This document shows, in pieces, positions 1 to 6,227 of a DNA stretch of 6,476 nucleotides; positions within the stretch are counted from its first letter, which is position 1; each line of letters opens with the position of its first letter. Position numbers and translations under genes: made by a program. Location: the NCBI GenBank assembly GCA_964395315.1, contig CAYNBI010000131.1, positions 1-6,476 on the forward strand. Reading direction: 5' to 3'. The notes beneath the pieces are model-generated. The model was not told where the DNA came from and ran no database searches. It saw nothing but the letters and a program-made list of their open reading frames with translations. This DNA comes from CAVORB01 sp964395315 (lineage in GTDB: Bacteria > Pseudomonadota > Gammaproteobacteria > Chromatiales > Chromatiaceae).

Positions 1-64
1 CGGCTCCCATCAAGAGCACACCCACGAGCACCCACGCCAAAGCACGAACCGCCTGCCCTGCCAT
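1..64 (-). CDS. N-terminal start of an exported or membrane-anchored protein, cut by the left window edge
   Basis: Only the first 21 codons lie in the window, reading leftward from an ATG at 64-62. The peptide begins MAGQAVRALAWVLVGVLLMG: a short N-terminus with one Arg, followed by an uninterrupted hydrophobic stretch from about residue 8. That is the shape of a signal peptide or an N-terminal membrane anchor. The start is supported by an AGGAGGG ribosome binding site 8 bases upstream, the best in the window. No family can be named because the mature protein lies outside. The start and the export signal are seen; the function is unknown. Confidence 0.6.
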   Translation of the reverse strand, partial: MAGQAVRALAWVLVGVLLMGA

Positions 65-871
65 GTGAGTCGCCCTCCTGTGGTTGCCTATTTGCTCCAC
101 CCTCGGGGACCTGTTCGCCGGGACCGGCTCACGGGCGTTCGGCCGCTCGATGTGCCCGCCCGCAGCGATCGAGTCTCACTTCAAGTCTAGCTGAGGCCAG
201 CCGCTGCCTTCGCCTGCTCCGTGCTTGCCAGGAAGAAAGCAGAAGCTGGCTTGCAGCTTCCTTCGCGCGCCGGTGACGCCGCGGATACACGAGTTGCGAG
301 TGACAAATGGGCTGCTATCGGTGGCACAGGACAACAGTTCCCAGCGAGCTATCTCGGCGGACCTTCTCGAATATCCGGCGGTCCATCTCCGACCTCGAAG
401 GGGTGCGCCGCCTGATGGTCGAGAGGATAGCGCAGGCCGGTCGGAACCTGGCGAGCAGAGATCGCCCGCGGGATCAGGGTAATCGATCGCGGGTACGGAC
501 TGACCGCGGGGGCATTTGGCTAAGCGCCTGACTAGATAAGCCACGCACTCGCATCGCCGGATCCGCCGGAATATTTGTCATCTAAGCTCGGTATTCGCCG
601 TGGTCCCCGAGCCTGCTGACCGACTCGGACCTTCTCAGTTCGACCCGGAGCCGCCCCGTACGTGGCGGCAACGGGCATGACCGCTATCGTTGCGCCTTGC
701 GGCCGCAACCCCCGTTGGGTTGATGTTCCGGCCACCACCGCACCCGAAGCCGTTGGACCGGAGAGCTGCCAGAGGATAGGCTAACCAGCGCCTCCGTCGG
801 CTGCCGGGTTTCCAGGAACTCGCCACCCAGCGTCGGGCAAGACCGCATCTCGACGAGGGCGAGCGTTCCCG
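65..871. other. About 800-base stretch without a recognisable gene
   Basis: Apart from the ribosome binding site at 73-79, I see nothing here I can name. Several short overlapping frames exist on both strands. They are Arg/Pro/Ser-rich, lack ribosome binding sites and match no family I know, as expected from chance frames in GC-rich DNA. One plus-strand frame (307-531) has a helical-looking middle (about 30 residues around RRSISDLEGVRRLMVERIAQ), but its start has no ribosome binding site and its tail looks random. A 7-bp hairpin sits at 242-260. The stretch must contain the promoters of the leftward gene and of the kinase, but I could not pick out convincing -35/-10 pairs. Confidence 0.5.
73..79 (-). 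promoter_or_regulatory. Strong Shine-Dalgarno site for the gene starting at 64
   Basis: The minus strand reads AGGAGGG here, with 8 bases between it and the ATG at 64-62. This is near-perfect complementarity to the 16S 3' end at optimal spacing. It is the main reason to accept the short edge reading frame as a real gene. Confidence 0.65.
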
Positions 872-2824
872 ATGAGCATGCCGACAGGACATAAGAATTC
901 TCGCGAGTGGGACCGTACCGACGTGAAGCGGATCGAGGAAGCGCGCGACGACGCCCTGGCCTACGCGGAAAGCATCGTCGAGACGGTGCGCGAGCCGCTG
1001 GTGATCCTGGACAAACACCTGCGGGTGCGGGGCGCCAACCGCTCTTTCTACCGGACGTTCCGGGTGTCGCCGCAGGAGACCGAGGAACGGCTCCTCTATG
1101 AACTCGGCAACCGGCAGTGGGACATCCCCCGCCTGCGCACCCTGCTCGAAGACGTCCTGCCCGCGAACATCCCGTTCGACGACTTCGAGGTCGAGCACGA
1201 CTTTCCCGACATCGGGCGCAAGGTCATGCTGCTGAACGCCCGCCAACTCCGGCAGGCGGGGGCCGAGCTGATCCTCCTGGCCATCGAGGACATCACCGCG
1301 CGCAAGCGGGTGGAAGCGGGCTTGCAGCAGAGCGAGGCGCGGCTTCAGCTCTTCTTCGAGTATGCACCGGCTGCCCTCGCCGTGTTTGACCATGACATGT
1401 GCTATCTTGCCGCAAGCCGCCGCTGGCGGCAGGACTACGGTCTGGGCACCCAGGACCTCATCGGGCGCTCCCACTACGAGATCTTCCCCGAGATCCCCGA
1501 AGTATGGAGGACCGTGCACCGTCGCGGCCTTGCGGGAGAGGTGGTGCGCTGCGAGGAGGATCGCTTCGAGCGCCTGGACGGTAGCGTCCAATGGGAGCGC
1601 TGGGAGGTGCGCCCTTGGCACGTGGGAGACGGTGCCATTGGCGGGATCGTGATCTTCACGGAGGACATCACCGCACGCAAGGAGGCTGCAGAGGCGCTGC
1701 GTGCGGCCGACCGACGCAAGGACGAATTCCTCGCGATCTTGGCGCATGAGCTGCGCAACCCCCTCGCTCCCATCCGCCATGCGGTCGACATACTCAAGCT
1801 ACGGGATCTCTCCGATCCGACCTTGCAGGCTGCACTCGACGTCTTCGACCGGCAGTCGCATCGGCTAGCACGCCTCGTCGACGATCTCCTCGATGTCAAC
1901 CGCATCACCCACGGCAAGCTTCAGCTGCGCCGCGAGCGGGTGGAACTGGCGGCGGTCATCGACCAGGCGCTGGAAGGGACAGGACCTGAGCTCGCCGCGG
2001 CAGGCCAGGAGTTTTCGGTTTCCCTGCCGCCGAAGCCCATCTACCTGGAGGCCGATCCACTGCGCCTCTCCCAGGTGTTCGTTAATCTCCTCACCAATGC
2101 CGCCAAGTACACGGAAGCGAGAGGGCGCATTCGCCTGAGCGCGCAACAGGCAGGGATGGAGGTCGCGGTGACCGTCGCGGACACCGGCATCGGCATCGCC
2201 CCGGAGCACTTGTCGGAAATCTTTGAGATGTTCACCCAGGTATCCTCCCCAGTACTGCAGCCCCAGAGGGGCATCGGTATCGGCCTTGCCCTTGCGCGGC
2301 GCCTCGTCGAAATGCACGGTGGACGCATCGAGGCGCACAGCGAAGGCGTTGGGTGCGGGAGCGCATTCATCGTTCACTTGCCGGTTGTGGCTGATACCGC
2401 AACCCGTTTGCCGCCGGACCGAGGCGAGACGAACGACCGCAAGGCCCCACCCTCCCGGCGCATTCTCGTCGTGGACGACGAGGCCATTTGCGCACGGGCA
2501 CTCGCCGGGCTTCTGCAGCGCCTCGGCAACGAGGTGGAGATCGCCCACGACGGACTCGAAGCAGTGGCAGCGGCCGAGCGCTACCGGCCGGAGGTGATCC
2601 TCCTCGACATCGGCATGCCCAAGCTCGACGGCTACGCCGCCTGCCGGCAGATCCGCGCACAGCCGTGGGGCAAAGCGACTCAGATTGTTGCCGTGACTGG
2701 GTGGGGGACTGATGAACACCGTCGCCGGTCGGCAGAAGCCGGTTTCGACGCACATCTCGTGAAGCCCGTAGACGCCCCAGCACTCGCACAACTCTTGGCC
2801 GAGGCTCCCACGGCGAAGGGGTAA
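872..2824 (+). CDS. Hybrid sensor histidine kinase: PAS-PAS-HisKA-HATPase-receiver
   Basis: Complete 650-residue protein with no membrane segment, so a cytosolic signal-transducing kinase that should autophosphorylate on His and pass the phosphate to its own receiver. Order: a short helical N-terminus (about 10-40); PAS 1 (about 33-145) and PAS 2 (about 153-270), each ending in EDITARK; HisKA (about 281-350) with phospho-acceptor H292 in AHELRNP; the ATPase domain (about 395-505) with N-box N405/N409, G1 box DTGIGI (437-442), F-box F451/F454 and G2 box RGIGIGLAL (466-474); linker; receiver (about 530-645) with acidic pair D535/D536, phospho-acceptor D579, T609 and K631. All catalytic residues seem present. 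PAS 1 resembles the PAS that follows CheB/CheR modules in chemotaxis-type fusion kinases, but no such domains precede it here. ATG codons at 872 and 878 are both possible starts; the upstream GAGGGCGAG is a weak, distant ribosome binding site. The signal sensed and the downstream partner are unknown; no response-regulator gene lies alongside. Confidence 0.93.
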   Translation: MSMPTGHKNSREWDRTDVKRIEEARDDALAYAESIVETVREPLVILDKHLRVRGANRSFYRTFRVSPQETEERLLYELGNRQWDIPRLRTLLEDVLPANIPFDDFEVEHDFPDIGRKVMLLNARQLRQAGAELILLAIEDITARKRVEAGLQQSEARLQLFFEYAPAALAVFDHDMCYLAASRRWRQDYGLGTQDLIGRSHYEIFPEIPEVWRTVHRRGLAGEVVRCEEDRFERLDGSVQWERWEVRPWHVGDGAIGGIVIFTEDITARKEAAEALRAADRRKDEFLAILAHELRNPLAPIRHAVDILKLRDLSDPTLQAALDVFDRQSHRLARLVDDLLDVNRITHGKLQLRRERVELAAVIDQALEGTGPELAAAGQEFSVSLPPKPIYLEADPLRLSQVFVNLLTNAAKYTEARGRIRLSAQQAGMEVAVTVADTGIGIAPEHLSEIFEMFTQVSSPVLQPQRGIGIGLALARRLVEMHGGRIEAHSEGVGCGSAFIVHLPVVADTATRLPPDRGETNDRKAPPSRRILVVDDEAICARALAGLLQRLGNEVEIAHDGLEAVAAAERYRPEVILLDIGMPKLDGYAACRQIRAQPWGKATQIVAVTGWGTDEHRRRSAEAGFDAHLVKPVDAPALAQLLAEAPTAKG

Positions 2825-3074
2825 GCTGCGTTGACTCGACCCGTCGCCGCCGACTGTCAGCAATTTGGTTCGAAGCCGCCACCCCGACGCCCAGGGGGGG
2901 TGACCGGTCATAGCCGGAGTGCCACGAACGCGGTCGTCGGGTCGATTGCGATTCCTCAGCCGGGCCGTACGGTATCGGCTTTCGGAGCACGATCGCTAAC
3001 TCCCGTGCATAGCATCCCACCGGACGCGTCGGAAACGAAGCGCTGAGACCGTGCGCGCAGACCAGGACCAGTCC

Positions 3075-3098
3075 CGGCAACCCATGTTGCGGTTGCCG
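3075..3098. repeat. 8-bp inverted repeat (hairpin) between convergent genes, possible terminator
   Basis: CGGCAACC (3075-3082) and GGTTGCCG (3091-3098) are perfect complements separated by 8 bases. The hairpin lies 14 bases past the dinB stop codon, in the gap between the kinase and dinB that converge on it, where a transcription terminator is expected. Neither strand carries a clear T-run after the stem, so it is not a textbook intrinsic terminator. The rest of the gap (2825-3074) shows nothing I can name. Confidence 0.4.
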
Positions 3099-3111
3099 AT
3101 GCCCCTAACGC

Positions 3112-4290
3112 TTATCTTCTGCGGCTCAACCCGCGCTGCGCATACCCCTTGCCGAACTTGCGCCGGATAGCGTCGAGGGTCTCGTCGATGCGCTGGTCCT
3201 GGGGATGCAAGTCGTGCGTCTCGGCGCCGAACAAGTCAGCCTGCACCCCAACGTCGGCCTCCCAGCCTGAGAGTCCGAGGCCGATCAGCCGCACCGGTTT
3301 TCCGCCCCATGGCTCAGCCTGGAACAGGTCCCAGGCGACGCGGAAAATCTCCCCGCCGCTTGCGGTCCTCACGGGCAAGGTCCGCGATCGAGTGTGGGTC
3401 TCGAACGGCCGGAAACGGATTTTCAGGGTGACGACCGCTCCCTTGCGGCCCTCGTGTCGTGCGACGAATCCAACCTCCTCCGCCGCCCATCTGAGGGTGT
3501 CACGGAGTACCGCCGGGTCGGTGACGTCCTCCGAGAAGGTCGTCTCCTTCGAAACAGATTTCCGCTCGGTCGCCGGGTAAATGTGATCGTCAGCGACCCC
3601 GCGGGCCTGGAGATGGACCTGGGCGCCGGCACGCGCCCCAAGGTGCTGCCTGAGCTCTTCGAGGGAAAGGCGCCGAACGTCGCCGACGGTCCTCAGGCCC
3701 AAGCGCAAAAGGCGCGGCGCAGTCTTGTCGCCCACCCCGCGTAGTACGGTGAGCGGCATGGGGTCGAGGAACCCACGCAGGGTCTCAGGCCGGACCACCG
3801 TGAGGCCATCGGGCTTGCGGAAATCCGATGCGAGCTTGGCGATCAGGCGGTTCGGTCCGATGCCGACCGTGGCGGTGAGGCCGACCGCATCGTAAATCGC
3901 GGCCTTGGCCCGCCGGCCGATGACCTCAGGGGGACCCACGAGGCGTTCCAGGCCGGAGACGTCCAGATACGCCTCATCGATCGAGACCTTCTCAACGACC
4001 GGAGAGATGCTCTCCAGCACCCCCATGACCCGCCGCGACACCCGGGCATAGTCCTCCATGCGCGGACGCACGTAGATCGTTCCTGGGGGCAGGCGGCGCG
4101 ACGCCTGAGAAATCGGCATGGCCGAGCGCACACCATACCGACGGGCCTCGTAGGAGCAGGTGGCAACCACGCCCCGTTTGCCGGGCTCCGCGCCCACCAC
4201 CACCGGCAGTCCTCGCCACTCGGGATGTTCGCGCTGCTCGATCGCGGCGTAGAAGGCGTCGAGGTCGACATGCATGACGAGGCGGGTCAT
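3112..4290 (-). CDS. dinB: DNA polymerase IV (Y-family translesion polymerase)
   Basis: 392-residue Y-family polymerase that copies past damaged template bases in the cytoplasm. From the chosen ATG at 4290, the palm motif HVDLDAFYAAIE (7-18) supplies metal-binding D9, with Y14 at the steric-gate position. The second metal motif SIDEAYLD (103-110) supplies D105 and E106. A helix-hairpin-helix region follows (about 183-205, LRGVGDKTA), then the little-finger domain (about 244-345). QADLF at 350-354 matches the sliding-clamp-binding motif, so the protein should dock on the beta clamp. Length is slightly above the ~350 residues usual for this family, mainly from the extra C-terminal tail. The frame also opens further upstream at a GTG (4374), but the added 28 residues are unlike the family, which normally begins a few residues before HVD. 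GAAGAGG lies 13 bases before 4290, a little far. No CTG-N10-CAG LexA-type box was seen upstream, so SOS control is not evident. It is transcribed away from the small gene at 4558. Confidence 0.95.
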   Translation of the reverse strand: MTRLVMHVDLDAFYAAIEQREHPEWRGLPVVVGAEPGKRGVVATCSYEARRYGVRSAMPISQASRRLPPGTIYVRPRMEDYARVSRRVMGVLESISPVVEKVSIDEAYLDVSGLERLVGPPEVIGRRAKAAIYDAVGLTATVGIGPNRLIAKLASDFRKPDGLTVVRPETLRGFLDPMPLTVLRGVGDKTAPRLLRLGLRTVGDVRRLSLEELRQHLGARAGAQVHLQARGVADDHIYPATERKSVSKETTFSEDVTDPAVLRDTLRWAAEEVGFVARHEGRKGAVVTLKIRFRPFETHTRSRTLPVRTASGGEIFRVAWDLFQAEPWGGKPVRLIGLGLSGWEADVGVQADLFGAETHDLHPQDQRIDETLDAIRRKFGKGYAQRGLSRRR

Positions 4291-4320
4291 GGGATCGGCG
4301 CAACCTCTTCCGTCTGGCTC

Positions 4321-4326
4321 ATCATA
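4321..4326 (-). promoter_or_regulatory. Possible -10 element for dinB
   Basis: The minus strand reads TATGAT, five of six bases of the sigma-70 -10 consensus, 30 bases upstream of the ATG at 4290. It would give a leader of roughly 25 bases containing the GAAGAGG site. No good -35 hexamer is seen at 16-18 bases, so this is weak. If real, it would rule out the upstream GTG start at 4374. Confidence 0.25.
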
Positions 4327-4557
4327 GGCAGTGAACTCATGACACTGTGGGTTTCGTCTGGATCTGACGGCCACGATTGAGCCGGGGCTTCATCGATCTG
4401 ATCGCTCGCGAAGCGGCTCTACGCGATCGCCAAGCTCCGCGCGCCCATCTCTGATTCCGTCAACAGACTCGGAACCTGCCTCGACGCGAGATCAACGGGA
4501 TTGCTCGGTGCTAGTATTCTGCCGGATCGACACGAGAACACGCCAAGGGAGATGTCA

Positions 4558-4776
4558 GTGGCCCCGACCGGGAATAAGAAGCAGAACACCAACGGCGCGG
4601 CGGCCGACCGGTCGGCGAAGGACATGCTCCGGGTGCCCGCGCACTTGGTCCGCTGGGCCGAGGCGCTGTTCTTCGACGGCGAGAGCAGCGTCTTCCGCAT
4701 CCAAGGACTGCCGGTCTCCCCGCCAGACGCGCACCTGATCCTGTCATTTCACCAGCCCCCCGGCGACCCGAACTAG
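4558..4776 (+). CDS. Small hypothetical protein upstream of the type I restriction-modification scar
   Basis: 72-residue protein I do not recognise. The GTG at 4558 is chosen because AAGGGAG (4545-4551) lies 6 bases before it; the in-frame ATG at 4552 abuts the same site and is too close. The N-terminal 20 residues are polar and rich in Asn, Lys and Ala (APTGNKKQNTNGAAADR). A short helical segment (VPAHLVRWAEALFF) and a probable beta-rich, Pro-containing C-terminus ending HQPPGDPN follow. There is no signal peptide or membrane segment. It ends 37 bases before the TTG start of the HsdM remnant on the same strand, so the two probably shared a transcript. The low-complexity N-terminus is reminiscent of the polar leaders of some HsdM proteins, but that is too weak to assign. 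It could be an accessory gene of the lost restriction locus or itself a deletion product. Confidence 0.5.
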   Translation: MAPTGNKKQNTNGAAADRSAKDMLRVPAHLVRWAEALFFDGESSVFRIQGLPVSPPDAHLILSFHQPPGDPN

Positions 4777-4802
4777 CAAGAAAGCAGGGTCTGCCAGGAC
4801 TC

Positions 4803-4808
4803 GAGGAG
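4803..4808 (+). promoter_or_regulatory. Shine-Dalgarno site for the HsdM remnant
   Basis: GAGGAG lies 5 bases before the TTG at 4814. It fixes TTG as the translation start and shows that the 5' end of the old hsdM gene is intact, initiation signal included. Confidence 0.5.
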
Positions 4809-4813
4809 CCCCC

Positions 4814-4978
4814 TTGAACCACAACGGAAACAACATCGAGGCCCGCCTCTGGGCCGCCGCCGACGAGCTGCGGGCCAACTCCAAGTTGAAGTCGTCGGGG
4901 TACTCGGTTGCGGTGCTGGGGCTCGTGTCCCTGCGCTACGCGGACCACAAGTTCCAGGCCCTGGCCAGGGAACTGTAG
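4814..4978 (+). pseudogene. hsdM: N-terminal remnant of a type I restriction-modification methyltransferase subunit (HsdM)
   Basis: A 54-residue reading frame starts at TTG with a good ribosome binding site and ends at TAG (4976-4978). The segment LWAAADELRANSKLKSSGYS followed by VAVLGLVSLRYADHKF (to about residue 47) is characteristic of the HsdM N-terminal helical domain, where full proteins read LWxAADxLR...VLGLxxLxY. An intact HsdM is about 500 residues and carries the SAM-binding and NPPF/NPPY adenine-methylation motifs; none of these is present, so it cannot methylate. After about residue 47 the sequence stops looking like HsdM and appears to enter an HsdR tail in the same frame. Family recognition is from motif memory; the deletion is inferred. 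Confidence 0.72.
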
Positions 4979-5191
4979 GTCAATCTGAAGGCCGGCAAGC
5001 TGGTGCTGAACTGGGGGAGGCGTCAGCAGGCCCGCGCGGAGGTGCGGGTGACCATCGAGAAGGTCTTGGACCTCGGTCTGCCGAGAGCCTACACGCCGGA
5101 GTTGTTCGGGGAGAAGACTAGTGTCGTATTCCAGCACGTCTATGACGCGTATTACGGGGCTGGGCGCAGCTTGTATGCGGCAACGGCGTAA
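4979..5191 (+). pseudogene. hsdR: C-terminal remnant of a type I restriction endonuclease subunit (HsdR)
   Basis: The 70 codons after the TAG, in the same frame as the HsdM remnant, run to a TAA at 5189-5191. They read like the extreme C-terminus of one HsdR group: KLVLNWGRRQQARAEVRVTI, then LPRAYTPELF and VFQHVYDAYYGAGRSLY near the end. An intact HsdR is about 800-1,100 residues, with PD-(D/E)XK nuclease and DEAD-box translocase domains; all are missing. No hsdS specificity gene is present. The arrangement (5' end of hsdM joined to 3' end of hsdR) is what a single internal deletion of an hsdM-hsdS-hsdR operon would leave. The fragment has no ribosome binding site of its own; an ATG at 5003 is internal. 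A short helical protein fragment of other origin cannot be excluded without a search. Confidence 0.65.
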
Positions 5192-5212
5192 TCCGTGCTT
5201 CTCTTACAGAGG

Positions 5213-5818
5213 ATGCGGTGTGAGCCCATCAGGTCGCGGCGCTTCTGGGCAAAGCTGCCATGCGCTTTTCTGGTCGCTTTTGTGATGAGCGCGTCGGCCG
5301 CAAATACCCGGCGAATCGACGACTTCGAGGCCGCGGGCGGACTTTCTCGTCTCGGTACGCCTTGGCGCCTGGTGACTGACGGTGTTATGGGGGGAGTCTC
5401 CACCGCGGACCTGTCCTGGGCGGAGATCGACGGGCGCCGCGCCCTGTGCCTGCGCGGCGCGGTGAGCCTGGCGAACAATGGCGGCTTTGTCCAAGCCGCC
5501 CTGGACCTTGCTCCGCGGGGATACCTCGACGCCAGTGCGTATCAGGGGCTTCGCATCCTGGTGCGAGGAAACGGCGAATCGTACAACCTGCATCTCAAGA
5601 CCGCGGATGTGGGCCTGCCCTGGCAGTCCTACCGCAGTGGCTTCCCGACCGTTCCCGAGTGGCGCGAGATCCGACTGGCCTTTGACCAGTTCGAGCCTCA
5701 TCGCATCGCGGTACCCCTCGACACGGCAAGACTGCGCAGCCTGGGTTTGGTCGCCATCGGCCGCGCCTTCACCGCTGACTTATGCGTGGCCGAGATCAGC
5801 CTGTATCGAGAAGGCTAG
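5213..5818 (+). CDS. CIA30 family protein with signal peptide
   Basis: 201-residue protein of the CIA30 (complex I intermediate-associated protein 30) family, a beta-sandwich fold related to carbohydrate-binding modules. Family hallmarks: W51 followed by VTDGVMGGVS (54-63), NNGGF (88-92), YQGLRILVRGNG (110-121), W137QSY and the closing strands LGLVAIGRAF / CVAEISLY (177-198). An N-terminal signal peptide is visible: basic RSRR, hydrophobic LPCAFLVAFV, and an AxA-type cleavage site near SASA-AN (about 29/30). The product is therefore probably periplasmic, not a cytosolic respiratory assembly factor. The bacterial role is unknown. The start is uncertain: ATG 5213 gives a compact signal peptide, whereas the in-frame GTG at 5195 adds six residues and sits 3 bases after the HsdR-remnant stop; neither has a good ribosome binding site. 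Translation may be coupled to the upstream remnant. The stop overlaps the stop of the opposing nuclease relic. Confidence 0.85.
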   Translation: MRCEPIRSRRFWAKLPCAFLVAFVMSASAANTRRIDDFEAAGGLSRLGTPWRLVTDGVMGGVSTADLSWAEIDGRRALCLRGAVSLANNGGFVQAALDLAPRGYLDASAYQGLRILVRGNGESYNLHLKTADVGLPWQSYRSGFPTVPEWREIRLAFDQFEPHRIAVPLDTARLRSLGLVAIGRAFTADLCVAEISLYREG

Positions 5819-6222
5819 CGCGTTGCCGAACCCGCCTGCGCGCGGGTCCAGGGTCCCCACCTGCGGGAGGAATTCCCTGTTGATGGGGCCATCAGGCGCT
5901 CCTTTTTCCTAGTGTGGACAGGTTGCCCGCGCTCCGGCGTAACGACACCCGCCAGTCGAACCCTTTGCTGCCTCTCGGCCGCATCGAGAACGGAGACGGT
6001 GCCCTTCCCATCCACGACCCGCAGCACTCGGCCTGTGAGGGTCTCTGAGGCGGCCGGGGTGGGCAGAAAAAGTAGGATGAGGATGGCCGGAGCAGGGCGT
6101 GCGGTTGCTTCTTCGCCCCTGAAAATAACGCTTCGCTCCCGGACCAAGGCAGGGTCGAGTACGACCACCCGCCGGCGGTCGAAGGCGCTTCCCACGAGTC
6201 CGCAACGCGTTCGGGAATTCAC
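5815..6222 (-). pseudogene. Decayed, truncated thermonuclease (SNase-like) gene
   Basis: In a 135-codon frame opening at GTG 6222, residues about 42-110 (roughly 6100-5893) resemble the front end of an exported thermonuclease. A hydrophobic signal segment (AILILLFLPTPAASE) leads into LTGRVLRVVDGKGTVSVLD, QQRVRLAGVVTPERGQP and KERL. In staphylococcal nuclease numbering R35 (R89) and E43 (E97) are kept. However, the calcium ligand D21 is replaced in DGKGT (normally DGDT), and D40 is replaced by Val in GVVTPE (normally GIDAPE or VDTPE). After KERL the family match stops: the remaining two-thirds of the catalytic domain, including the R87 region, is missing. The first ~40 residues look like random extension, and no start codon precedes the signal segment at a sensible distance, so the original start is probably mutated. 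An active enzyme is very unlikely. It follows the TerC gene in the same direction, 5 bases after its stop. Confidence 0.62.
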
Positions 6223-6227
6223 CTGCG

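Noticed and set aside
460..475. CCCGCGGG palindrome flanked by GAT/ATC
   Set aside because: There is no loop and flanking symmetry is imperfect. Short GC palindromes are expected by chance at this base composition.
307..531. A 74-codon plus-strand frame with a helical-looking middle
   Set aside because: There is no ribosome binding site, a stop lies immediately upstream of its ATG, the ends look random and no family is recognised. Not enough to call a gene.
1261..1690. Near-repeated bases encoding EDITARK twice
   Set aside because: These are the normal ends of two consecutive PAS/PAC domains, not a mobile or recombination repeat.
635..1780. A 381-codon open frame on the minus strand opposite the kinase
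   Set aside because: It mirrors the codon pattern of the histidine kinase on the other strand; its residues show no family motif. Long antisense frames are common in GC-rich genes.
1865..2911. A 348-codon minus-strand frame opposite the kinase C-terminus
   Set aside because: Same antisense shadow effect. The plus strand carries all catalytic motifs of the kinase and receiver domains.
4314..4331. CTG...CAG spacing upstream of dinB as a LexA (SOS) box
   Set aside because: The half sites are 12 bases apart instead of 10 and the AT-rich centre is missing, so it does not fit the box.
4291..4374. A 28-residue N-terminal extension of dinB from a GTG
   Set aside because: The family starts just before HVDxD. 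The extension has no conserved look and the ATG at 4290 fits the family length and start.
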